Positions 26,424 through 33,988 of a DNA stretch of 64,000 bases are shown one piece after another. Source of the stretch: Allocatelliglobosispora scoriae. GTDB taxonomy: Bacteria > Actinomycetota > Actinomycetes > Mycobacteriales > Micromonosporaceae. The notes under the pieces are model-generated. The model had not been told where the DNA came from and did no database searches. It saw only the letters and a list, made by a program, of their open reading frames with translations. Each line of letters opens with the position of its first letter. The first letter of the stretch is position 1. Where the stretch lies: contig NZ_JACHMN010000002.1 of assembly GCF_014204945.1 (NCBI RefSeq), positions 1,936,503-2,000,502 of the forward strand. Direction: 5' to 3'. Both the position numbers and the translations under genes were made by a program.

Positions 26424-27257
26424 ATGCGGCAACTCCTCGCACGTCTCACCACCCCGACCGGATTCCTGCTGGCCGGGCTGTGCTTCCTGCTCCCCTTCGC
26501 CGCCGTCTCCTGCGAGGCACCCGGCGGATACGGGCGAGCGGCACCCGGCGCCACCACCACCTACAGCGGGCTGACCCTCGCCGTCGGCGGCGTACCGAAG
26601 GTGGACAAGCCGACGCAGCTCCTGCCGAAGGCGCAGCGCAAGGAGGACGAGCTTCCGCCGCAGCCCTTCGCGATCGTGTCGCTCGCGCTGATCATCGTCG
26701 GCCTGCTCGCCTCGATCGTGCTCTACAACCGGCGGTCCCGCTTCCCCGTCGCCGCCGCCGTCTCCACGCTCGCCACGGTGCTCGTGATCGCCAACCAGGC
26801 GATCGTCGAGGCCTCGTTGGAGAGCCGGCTGCAGGAGCAGCTCAGAGTGGCGATGCCGGCGGGCAAGCACCCGACGGACTACGTCAACACGGGCAGCGGA
26901 TTCGGGCTCTGCCTGCTGATCCTCGCCGGCCTCGTGCTGGGCAGCCTGATCGGCTGGGCGCGCCGGCCGCCACCGCCCCGCGCCGTGCCGATCCCCTTCC
27001 AGAGCCGCCGGGAGATGCGGGCCCGGGGCGAGGTGAAGGCCGCCGAGAAGGCCGCGCGGATCGCCGCCCGGCTCGCGGCCCGGACGGGTGACGGATCGCG
27101 TACGGATCCGACGCCGACCCCGACGCCGGTCCTCTCCGAGCCGTGGCTGGACGACCCGCTCCTGCCGGTCGACCCCGTCGCGGCACCGGATCGGCGGGCC
27201 GACGAGGAGCATCACGGGCCGCCCGGCGTCGATCCGTGGCCGGACGCACCGGTCTGA
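26424..27257 (+). CDS. Polytopic membrane protein of unknown function
   Basis: A 277-residue protein, not recognised. It begins with a hydrophobic stretch ending in VSC (TGFLLAGLCFLLPFAAVSCEAP), which could be a membrane helix or a lipobox. After an extracytoplasmic loop (about 32-78) come three further helices (FAIVSLALIIVGLLASIVLY; FPVAAAVSTLATVLVIANQAIV; GLCLLILAGLVLGSLIGWAR). The last about 100 residues are cytosolic: Arg/Lys/Ala-rich helix (RREMRARGEVKAAEKAARIAARLAAR) then a Pro/Asp-rich tail. ATG with GAAAGG nine bases upstream. Only 43 bp before fasR, so they may be co-transcribed. Confidence 0.6.
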   Translation: MRQLLARLTTPTGFLLAGLCFLLPFAAVSCEAPGGYGRAAPGATTTYSGLTLAVGGVPKVDKPTQLLPKAQRKEDELPPQPFAIVSLALIIVGLLASIVLYNRRSRFPVAAAVSTLATVLVIANQAIVEASLESRLQEQLRVAMPAGKHPTDYVNTGSGFGLCLLILAGLVLGSLIGWARRPPPPRAVPIPFQSRREMRARGEVKAAEKAARIAARLAARTGDGSRTDPTPTPTPVLSEPWLDDPLLPVDPVAAPDRRADEEHHGPPGVDPWPDAPV

Positions 27258-27300
27258 GCCGTCTCGCTCGGCCAGGACCGGCCGACGGACGCCCTAAGCT

Positions 27301-28485
27301 GTGGCTGTGACCGGTGAACCAGCGCTCGCGGCGACGCTGAAGCAGATCGAGCGGTCCGCCGGTGCGCTCGCCACGTCGAGCGTCTCCCGGATGGACGATG
27401 CGCTGCCGTGGTTCCGCGGGCTCCCCGCCGACCAGCGGGCCTGGGTCATGCTGATCGCGCAGTCCGGCGTGCGCTCCCTGGTGGAGTGGCTGCGCCAGGG
27501 CGGCGGCGCCTCGGGTACGCAGGAGATCTCCGACGAGGTCTTCGACGCGGCACCCCGGGCGCTGGCCCGCACGATCAGCCTCCAGCAGACCGTGGCGCTG
27601 ATCAAGGTCACCATCGATGTCGTCGAGGAGCAGGTCAGCCACCTCGCCGCGCCCGGCGAGGAGACCGCGCTGCGCGAGGCGGTGCTGCGCTTCTCCCGCG
27701 AGGTCGCCTTCGCCGCCGCCCGCGTCTATGCCCGCGCCGCCGAGACGCGCGGCGCATGGGATGCCCGGCTCCAGGCCCTGCTCGTCGACGCGCTGCTGCG
27801 CGGCGACTCCTCCGATGTCGTGGCGAGCCGCGCAGCCGCGCTGGGCTGGTCGGACGCGCCGCCCGTCGCGGTCGCGGTCGGCCGGTCCCCCGGTGGCGAG
27901 TCGGCGGCCGTCCTGCACGTGATCTATCGGCTGGCCCGGCGGATCGGGGTGGAGACGATCGGCGGCGTGCACGGCGACCGGCTCGTCGTCGTCATCGGCG
28001 GCGCCACCGACCCCTTCGCCGCCACCGAGAAGATGATCTCCGGCTTCGGTGAGGGTCCCGTGGTGGTGGGGCCGACCGTGGCGAGCCTGGAGGACGCCAC
28101 CGAGTCCGCGCGGGCCGCCATCGCCGGGTTCCGCGCGGCACCCGCCTGGCCCGCCGCGCCGAGGCCGGTGGAGGCCAACAACCTGCTGCCGGAGCGCGCG
28201 CTCGCCGGGGACGCCGAGGCCCGGCGCAGTCTCGCCGCGGTCTTCAGCACGCTGGCCCGCTCCGGCGGGGAGCTGCTCGCCACGCTCGACGCGTTCCTCA
28301 ACGCGGGCAGCGTGCTGGAGTCGGCGGCCCGTGGCCTCTTCGTGCACCCCAACACCGTCCGTTACCGGCTCAAACGGGTGTCCGAGCTGACCGGCTACGC
28401 GCCGATGACGCCCCGGGACGCCTTCACCCTGCGCGTGGCGCTCGCGATCGGCCGTCTGGACCCCGCCGCGCCCCAGCACCTCTAG
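27301..28485 (+). CDS. fasR: FasR-type regulator of fatty-acid synthesis (PucR/CdaR-like)
   Basis: A 394-residue regulator with a PucR-type C-terminal helix-turn-helix (SVLESAARGLFVHPNTVRYRLKRVSELTGY) and an N-terminal helical plus central ligand region (GVETIGGVHGDRLVVVIGG). In Streptomyces coelicolor FasR, encoded next to fabD, activates the fabD-fabH-acpP-fabF operon. Synteny here is the same except that an MFS pump gene lies between. GTG start; another GTG is two codons on. It ends 14 bp before the MFS start. The likely target site is the dyad before fabD. The name is given by family and position. Confidence 0.82.
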   Translation: MAVTGEPALAATLKQIERSAGALATSSVSRMDDALPWFRGLPADQRAWVMLIAQSGVRSLVEWLRQGGGASGTQEISDEVFDAAPRALARTISLQQTVALIKVTIDVVEEQVSHLAAPGEETALREAVLRFSREVAFAAARVYARAAETRGAWDARLQALLVDALLRGDSSDVVASRAAALGWSDAPPVAVAVGRSPGGESAAVLHVIYRLARRIGVETIGGVHGDRLVVVIGGATDPFAATEKMISGFGEGPVVVGPTVASLEDATESARAAIAGFRAAPAWPAAPRPVEANNLLPERALAGDAEARRSLAAVFSTLARSGGELLATLDAFLNAGSVLESAARGLFVHPNTVRYRLKRVSELTGYAPMTPRDAFTLRVALAIGRLDPAAPQHL

Positions 28486-28505
28486 AATTTGCCCCACCAT
28501 GGGGC
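28483..28505 (+). promoter_or_regulatory. Possible promoter and dyad over the MFS start codon
   Basis: TAGAAT (a good -10) ends 10 bases before the ATG, and GCCCCACCATGGGGC forms a dyad centred on the start codon itself. No Shine-Dalgarno sequence is visible. This suggests a nearly leaderless message with a repressor or hairpin masking the start; inferred. Confidence 0.45.
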
Positions 28506-30019
28506 ATATTTCCAGTTTGAGCAAGAGTGGTCGCTGGACCGTCCTCGCCGTCCTCTGCGCCAGCCTGCTGCTGGTCGCCCTGGACGCGACCATCCTCAAC
28601 GTCGCGCTGCCGTCGCTCATCGACGACCTGCATCCGGACGCCATCCAGCAGCTCTGGATCATCGACATCTACGGGCTGCTCCTGGGCGGCCTGCTCGTCA
28701 CCGCCGGGGCGGTCGGCGACCGCTGGGGCCGCAAGCGGCTCTTCCTCGTCGGGGTGGCGGCCTTCGGCATCGCCTCGATCATCGCCGCGACCTCGTCGAG
28801 CCCGGGGCAGCTGATCGCCGGACGCGTACTGCTCGCCTGCGGCGGCGCGATGATCATGCCGTCGACCCTCTCGCTCATCCGCAACGTCTTCAGCGATCCG
28901 CAGGAGCGGACCCGGGCGATCGGCGTGTGGGCCTCGGTCGCGGGAGCCGGTGCCGCGATCGGGCCGGTGCTCGGCGGGCTGCTCGTCGAACGGTTCGGCT
29001 GGGCCGCCGCCTTCTGGGTCAACGTGCCCATCGTCGTGATCACGCTGGTGGCCGGGTGGTTCATCCTGCCCGAGTCGAGAACGCCCGGCGAGTCCCGGCT
29101 CGACTGGTTCTCGGCCGCGCTCTCCGTCGCCGGCACGATCACGATCGTCTGGGGCATCAAGCACGTCGCGGCCGACGGGGTGCTCTCCCCCGCCCCGCTC
29201 GCGATCATGGTCGGCCTCGGCCTGCTGATCGTCTTCGCCCGGCGGCAGCTCCGCCTCGACGACCCGCTGCTCGACGTGCGGCTCTTCACCAATCCAGCCT
29301 TCACCGGTGCCGCGATCACCACGCTCGCCGCGATGATGGCGATCGGTGCGGCGCTCTTCCTGCTCTCCCTCTGGCTGCAGTATGTCGAGCAGTTCAGCCC
29401 CCTCCAGGCCGGCCTGCGGATGCTGCCCGCGGCGCTCGCCACCCTGCTCGCCGCACTCGCCACACCACGGCTGGTGGCCCGCCTGGGGGTCCGGACGGTG
29501 ATCGGGTCGGCGCTCGCCACCCTCACCGCCGCGTTCGCGATCCTGGCGCTGGCGCCGCTGACCTACCCGGTGGTGGTGATCGCGCTGGTCGCCTTCGGGA
29601 TCGGTGACGGCATGGCGATCACGGCGGCGGCGACCACGATCGTCTCGGCCGCGCCCGCCGAGCGGGCCGGAGGTGCCGCGGCGGTCAACGAGACCTGCTA
29701 CGAACTCGGGGTCGGATTCGGGGTCGCCATCCTCGGCAGCATCGCGGCGGTGGGCTACCGCAACGGGCTCGACGGGCTCCGCCTGCCACCACCCGTCCGC
29801 GACGTGGTGAGCGGCTCCATCGGCGGCGCGCACGAGATCGCCACGGATCTGGGCGGACCTGCCGGTGAACGGATCATGGTGGTCGCGAGGGCCGCCTACG
29901 TCGATGCGCTCACCCTGACGAGTGTCATCTCGGCGGTGCTGGTCGCGGCTGCCACGGTCGTCGCCCTGTGGCTGATCCCAGGCGGCTTCCAGCAGGCCGA
30001 CAACCCCCCTGAATTTTAA
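28499..30019 (+). CDS. MFS multidrug exporter, DHA2/QacA-EmrB type (14 helices)
   Basis: A 506-residue drug:proton antiporter. Helix 1 (WTVLAVLCASLLLVALDATILNVALPSL) contains the DHA2 motif with the membrane Asp; motif A follows as GDRWGRKRLFL; motif C-like GAGAAIGPVLGGLLVERFGW is at helix 5. About 14 membrane segments. It interrupts the fasR-fabD neighbourhood and has no obvious tie to lipid synthesis. The last codons (Pro-Glu-Phe-stop) lie in the left arm of a family C palindrome. Confidence 0.9.
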   Translation: MGHISSLSKSGRWTVLAVLCASLLLVALDATILNVALPSLIDDLHPDAIQQLWIIDIYGLLLGGLLVTAGAVGDRWGRKRLFLVGVAAFGIASIIAATSSSPGQLIAGRVLLACGGAMIMPSTLSLIRNVFSDPQERTRAIGVWASVAGAGAAIGPVLGGLLVERFGWAAAFWVNVPIVVITLVAGWFILPESRTPGESRLDWFSAALSVAGTITIVWGIKHVAADGVLSPAPLAIMVGLGLLIVFARRQLRLDDPLLDVRLFTNPAFTGAAITTLAAMMAIGAALFLLSLWLQYVEQFSPLQAGLRMLPAALATLLAALATPRLVARLGVRTVIGSALATLTAAFAILALAPLTYPVVVIALVAFGIGDGMAITAAATTIVSAAPAERAGGAAAVNETCYELGVGFGVAILGSIAAVGYRNGLDGLRLPPPVRDVVSGSIGGAHEIATDLGGPAGERIMVVARAAYVDALTLTSVISAVLVAAATVVALWLIPGGFQQADNPPEF

Positions 30020-30116
30020 TGCTGGACACGCGGTACGAAGTGCAACAAAGGTCAGGGAGAAGGTGATCCTGACCTTTGTCGCGCTTTCCGCGGCGTGTCC
30101 AGCATTAAAATTCAGG
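30008..30116. repeat. Palindrome family C, copy 2
   Basis: Same 26-bp outer arms and inner CAACAAAGGTCAGG / CCTGACCTTTGT stem as 17081-17189, with a few changes in the centre. Here it lies between two genes on the same strand and provides the TAA stop of the MFS gene. It would separate the pump's transcript from the fab operon. Confidence 0.9.
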
Positions 30117-30234
30117 GGATGGGGAGCGGGGAGTGTCGCAGAACACTTCGGTACGGGTCCGCCGGGGGGAAATGCCGCAGATCTTCGCGTACCGGAGCTG
30201 GCCTGGAAGAATTCGCTTAACCTTCCATCAATCC

Positions 30235-30251
30235 TTGTAGGGTTCCTACAA
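30235..30251 (+). promoter_or_regulatory. Probable FasR-binding dyad upstream of fabD
   Basis: TTGTAGG-GTT-CCTACAA is a perfect 7+3+7 dyad, 69 bp before the fabD GTG, followed by a further half site (GTAGG at about 30260). The rest of the 300-bp gap 30020-30319 holds a family C palindrome and otherwise no gene. FasR binding is inferred from synteny. Confidence 0.6.
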
Positions 30252-30319
30252 AGACTCTCGTAGGATTTGGTCCTCGCCGACAACGCGCGCTACCTGAGTG
30301 ATCCCTCAGGGTTGAAGAC

Positions 30320-31483
30320 GTGCTCGCCGTACTCTCTCCCGGCCAGGGTGCCCAGAAGCCTGGCTTCCTGGCCCCATGGCTCTCCGTCGATGGCGTGGAA
30401 TCCCAGCTCCGCTGGTGGTCCGCGCTGACCGGCGTCGACCTTGTCCATCTCGGCGTCGAAGCGGATGCCGAGGAGATCAAGGACACCGCCAAGACCCAGC
30501 CGCTGCTGACCGCCGCCGCGCTCGTCGCCGCCGGCCAGCTCCGGCTGCCCGATGTCTGCGTGGTGGCCGGGCACAGCGTCGGTGAGCTCGGCGCCGCCGC
30601 CGTCTCCGGTGTCCTCGCCCCGGAGAACGCCATCGCGCTCGCCGGCATCCGGGGACGCGAGATGGCCGCCGCCTGCGCGCTGGAGCGGACCGGCATGGCC
30701 GCGATCCTCGGCGGTGACGAGGCGGAGGTGCTCGCCGTCCTCGCCGAGCTGGGCCTTTTCCCCGCCAACCGTAACGGCGCTGGCCAGATCGTCGCCGCCG
30801 GTTCCCTGGAGGGCATCGCGAAGCTCGTCGCACAGCCGCCGGCGAAGGCGCGGATCCGCGAGCTGCAGGTGGCGGGCGCGTTCCACACGCCCTACATGGC
30901 GAGCGCGGAGCAGGCCCTGGGCCTCGTCGCCGCCGGGATGCGCCCCGCCGACCCGCACAAGATCCTGCTCTCCAACGCCGACGGCTCCTCCGTCGCGAGC
31001 GGCACCGACCTCGTCGCCCGGCTCGTCCGCCAGGTCACCGCCCCGGTGCGCTGGGACCTGGTCATGCGCACGCTGGAGGACCTCGGCGTCACCGCCGTGA
31101 TCGAGCTGCCGCCGGCCGGCACGCTGGCCGGGCTGGTCAAGCGCAGCATCAAGGGCGTCGAGATCGTCACCGTGAACACCCCGGACGACCTCGCCGCCGC
31201 CCGCGACCTCATCTCGCGCCACGGCAACGTGCCGAGCCACGAGCCGACCCTGCACTTCATGGTGGTCGTCGCGGCCAACTCCGGTACCTTCGCGCCGATC
31301 GAGGGCCTCAGCGAGGGTGACGAGGTCAAGGCCGGCCAGGTGATCGGCCAGGTCGTGACCCGCCAGGGCGGCGTCGACGTGGCCGTCAACAAGGCGGGTG
31401 TGCTCACCGAGTGGCTCGCCAACCACGATGACCCGATCGCGCAGGGCCAGCCGTTGGCCCGCATCGAAGGAGTAGGCCTGTGA
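30320..31483 (+). CDS. fabD: Malonyl-CoA:ACP transacylase with a biotinyl/lipoyl-like C-terminal tail
   Basis: A 387-residue protein; FabD is normally about 310. Residues 1 to about 300 are the acyltransferase: LSPGQGAQKPGF, nucleophile Ser86 in GHSVGELG, GREMAAAC, and catalytic His in AFHTPYM. It loads malonyl groups onto AcpP for fatty-acid elongation. Residues about 306-387 resemble a biotinyl/lipoyl carrier fold (GTFAPIEGLSEGDEVKAGQ, GVLTEWLANHDDPIAQGQPL), but the hairpin reads VVTRQGGVDVAV with no acceptor Lys, so the tail is probably not modified. GTG start. Its stop overlaps the fabH GTG (GTGA): first gene of a tight operon. Confidence 0.9.
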   Translation: MLAVLSPGQGAQKPGFLAPWLSVDGVESQLRWWSALTGVDLVHLGVEADAEEIKDTAKTQPLLTAAALVAAGQLRLPDVCVVAGHSVGELGAAAVSGVLAPENAIALAGIRGREMAAACALERTGMAAILGGDEAEVLAVLAELGLFPANRNGAGQIVAAGSLEGIAKLVAQPPAKARIRELQVAGAFHTPYMASAEQALGLVAAGMRPADPHKILLSNADGSSVASGTDLVARLVRQVTAPVRWDLVMRTLEDLGVTAVIELPPAGTLAGLVKRSIKGVEIVTVNTPDDLAAARDLISRHGNVPSHEPTLHFMVVVAANSGTFAPIEGLSEGDEVKAGQVIGQVVTRQGGVDVAVNKAGVLTEWLANHDDPIAQGQPLARIEGVGL

Positions 31484-32418
31484 CCGGCAGCAAGATCGTC
31501 TCGATGGGTCACTACCAGCCCTCCCGAGTGCTGACCAACGCCGAGCTCGCCCAGATGGTCGAGACGAACGACGAGTGGATCCAGTCCCGCGTCGGCATCA
31601 AGGAGCGGCGCATCGCCGGGGACGAGAGCGTCGCGGACATGTCCGCCGCCGCCGCCTCCAAGGCGCTCGCCGCATCGGGGCTCAGCGCCGCCGACATCGA
31701 CCTGATCATCGTGGCGACCTGCTCCTCGTCGGACCGCAGCCCCAACGTGGCGTGCCGGGTCGCGGAGCGGTTGGGCGTACCCTCCGCTGCTGCTTTTGAT
31801 CTGAACACCGCGTGCTCGGGCTTCGCCTACGCGCTCGCCAACGCCGACCACGCGATCCAGGCCGGTGCCGCGAAGCATGCGCTGGTGATCGGCGCCGAGA
31901 AGCTCTCCGAGATCACCGACTGGACCGATCGGTCGACCTGCGTCATCTTCGGCGACGGCGCGGGAGCGGCTGTCGTCAGCGCCACCGCCGACGGCGAGCC
32001 GACCGGCATCGGCCCGGTCGTCTGGGGCTCGGCCCCCAGCAACGCCATCGCGATCGAGGGCTGGCGCCCCTACATCTACCAGGAGGGCCAGACGGTCTTC
32101 CGCTGGGCGACCACCGCGATCGCGCCGATCGCACTGCAGGTCTGCGAGCGCGCCGGGGTCGACCCGGCCGAGATCGCCGCGTTCGTGCCGCACCAGGCCA
32201 ACCTGCGGATCATCGACGGCATCGCGAAGAAGCTGGGCATGCCCAACGCCATCGTCGCCCGCGACATCGTCGAGTCCGGCAACACCTCCGCGGCGAGCAT
32301 CCCGCTCGCCTTCTCCAAGATGCTGGAGCGCGGCGAGGTCAAGTCCGGGAGCCCCGTGCTCATCATCGGCTTCGGCGGAGGCCTGACCTACGCAGGTCAG
32401 GTCATCCGCTGCCCGTGA
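31480..32418 (+). CDS. fabH: 3-oxoacyl-ACP synthase III
   Basis: A 312-residue initiating condensing enzyme that joins acyl-CoA (in actinobacteria often branched) to malonyl-ACP. Catalytic triad visible: Cys in FDLNTACSGFAYAL, His in VPHQANLRIIDG, Asn in ESGNTSAASIPLA. Also GDGAGAAVV and the C-terminal GFGGGLTYAGQVIR. GTG start overlaps fabD. About 84 bp to acpP, more than elsewhere in this operon, leaving room for a second promoter. Confidence 0.96.
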   Translation: MTGSKIVSMGHYQPSRVLTNAELAQMVETNDEWIQSRVGIKERRIAGDESVADMSAAAASKALAASGLSAADIDLIIVATCSSSDRSPNVACRVAERLGVPSAAAFDLNTACSGFAYALANADHAIQAGAAKHALVIGAEKLSEITDWTDRSTCVIFGDGAGAAVVSATADGEPTGIGPVVWGSAPSNAIAIEGWRPYIYQEGQTVFRWATTAIAPIALQVCERAGVDPAEIAAFVPHQANLRIIDGIAKKLGMPNAIVARDIVESGNTSAASIPLAFSKMLERGEVKSGSPVLIIGFGGGLTYAGQVIRCP

Positions 32419-32502
32419 GGCGAGGCTGCAGAGCCGAGCCGCACGAAGTCAGCGTTCACGCCGTCCGGGCCTCACCGGCCGGTCACCTAGGAAAGGAAAA
32501 GT

Positions 32503-32739
32503 ATGACCCGCGAAGAAATCACCGCTGGCCTCGCCGAGATCCTCGAGGAGGTCGCCGGGGTCAGCCCCGAGGACGTCTCCGACGAGAAGTCGTTCACTGA
32601 GGACCTGGACGTCGACTCGCTGTCGATGGTCGAGGTCGTCGTGGCGGCCGAGGAGAAGTTCGGTGTCAAGATCCCGGACGACGAGGTCCAGAACCTGAAG
32701 ACCGTCGGCAACGCCGTTGATTTCATCCTGAAGGGCTGA
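32503..32739 (+). CDS. acpP: Acyl carrier protein
   Basis: A 78-residue acidic four-helix carrier. The phosphopantetheine Ser lies in the DSL motif of TEDLDVDSLSMVEVVVAAEEKFGV. It shuttles the growing acyl chain among FabD, FabH and FabF. Strong ribosome site GGAAAGGAAAAG immediately before the ATG suggests high expression. Length and sequence are standard for FAS II. Confidence 0.97.
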   Translation: MTREEITAGLAEILEEVAGVSPEDVSDEKSFTEDLDVDSLSMVEVVVAAEEKFGVKIPDDEVQNLKTVGNAVDFILKG

Positions 32740-32747
32740 TTTTTCCC

Positions 32748-33974
32748 TTGTCTCGTCGTGACGTAGTCGTCACCGGGCTCGGCGCGACGTCCCCGCTAGG
32801 CGGGGATGTCGCGTCCACCTGGGACGCCATGCTCGCCGGCCGCTCCGGAGTCAGCAAGCTGACCCAGGACTGGGCGGAGCAGTTGCCGGTGCGGATCGCC
32901 GCTCAGCTCGCGGTCGAACCGTCCGAGGTGCTCGATCGGGTGCGGCTGCGCAAGCTGGACCGGTCCGAGGCCGTGGCGCTCATCGCCGCAGCCGAGGCCT
33001 GGGCCGACGCCGGTTTCGCCCCCGACTCCATCGACACCGAGCGGCTCGCGGTCGTGGTGGGCTCCGGCATCGGCGGGGCACAGACCCTCCTCGCCCAGGA
33101 CGACATCCTGGAGGCCTCGGGCGCGCGGCGGGTCAGCCCGCACACCGTCCCGATGCTCATGCCCAACGGTCCCGCCGCCTTCGTCGGCCTGGAATACGGT
33201 GCGAAGGCCGGCGTGCACGCGCCGACCAGCGCCTGCGCCACGGGCGCCGAGGCGATCGGCTGGGCGCTGGACATCATCCGGTCCGGCCGCGCCGACGTCG
33301 TGATCGCCGGTGGCACGGAGGCGGTCATCCACCCGCTGCCGATCGCCGGGTTCGCCTCGATGCGCGCCATGTCGACCCGCAACGACGACCCCGAGCGCGC
33401 CTCCCGGCCGTGGGACAAGGGCCGCGACGGCTTCGTCCTCGGCGAGGGCGCCGGCATCCTGATCCTCGAGTCGGCAGAGCACGCCGCCGCGCGCGGGGCC
33501 AGGGTCTACGCGCGTCTCGCGGGAGTCGGCATGACCTCCGACGGGTACGACATCGTCCAGCCCCACCCCGAGGGCGCCGGTGCCGTGCGCGCCATCCGAG
33601 CCGCCTTGCGCGACGCGGACATGGCCGGCCTCGACATCAAGCACGTCAACGCTCACGCGACGTCGACCCCGGTGGGCGACATCGCGGAGATCGTCGGACT
33701 GCACCTCGCCATCGGTGACCACCCCGTGATCACCGCGACCAAGTCGATGACCGGCCACCTCCTCGGTGCGGCCGGTGCACTGGAGTCGATCGCCACGATC
33801 CTCGCGATCCGCGACAGCGTGGTGCCGCCGACGATCAACCTGGACGACCCGGATGACGGGCTCACCCTGGACGTGGCCGCGCTCAAGGCCCGCCCGCTGG
33901 ACATCCCCGCCGCGCTCAACAACTCGTTCGGCTTCGGCGGCCACAACATCGCGCTGATCTTCGCGCGAGCCTGA
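32748..33974 (+). CDS. fabF: 3-oxoacyl-ACP synthase II
   Basis: A 408-residue elongating condensing enzyme. Cys-His-His active site: TSACATGAEAIG, NAHATSTPVGD and KSMTGHLLGAAG, with the C-terminal NNSFGFGGHNIALIF. The start is TTG at 32748, eight bases after acpP, because no in-frame ATG or GTG precedes the conserved RRDVVVTGLGATSPLGG. Stop overlaps an ATG of the next gene (TGATG). Part of the fabD-accD operon. Confidence 0.95.
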   Translation: MSRRDVVVTGLGATSPLGGDVASTWDAMLAGRSGVSKLTQDWAEQLPVRIAAQLAVEPSEVLDRVRLRKLDRSEAVALIAAAEAWADAGFAPDSIDTERLAVVVGSGIGGAQTLLAQDDILEASGARRVSPHTVPMLMPNGPAAFVGLEYGAKAGVHAPTSACATGAEAIGWALDIIRSGRADVVIAGGTEAVIHPLPIAGFASMRAMSTRNDDPERASRPWDKGRDGFVLGEGAGILILESAEHAAARGARVYARLAGVGMTSDGYDIVQPHPEGAGAVRAIRAALRDADMAGLDIKHVNAHATSTPVGDIAEIVGLHLAIGDHPVITATKSMTGHLLGAAGALESIATILAIRDSVVPPTINLDDPDDGLTLDVAALKARPLDIPAALNNSFGFGGHNIALIFARA

Positions 33975-33988
33975 TGGGGGAGACATAC

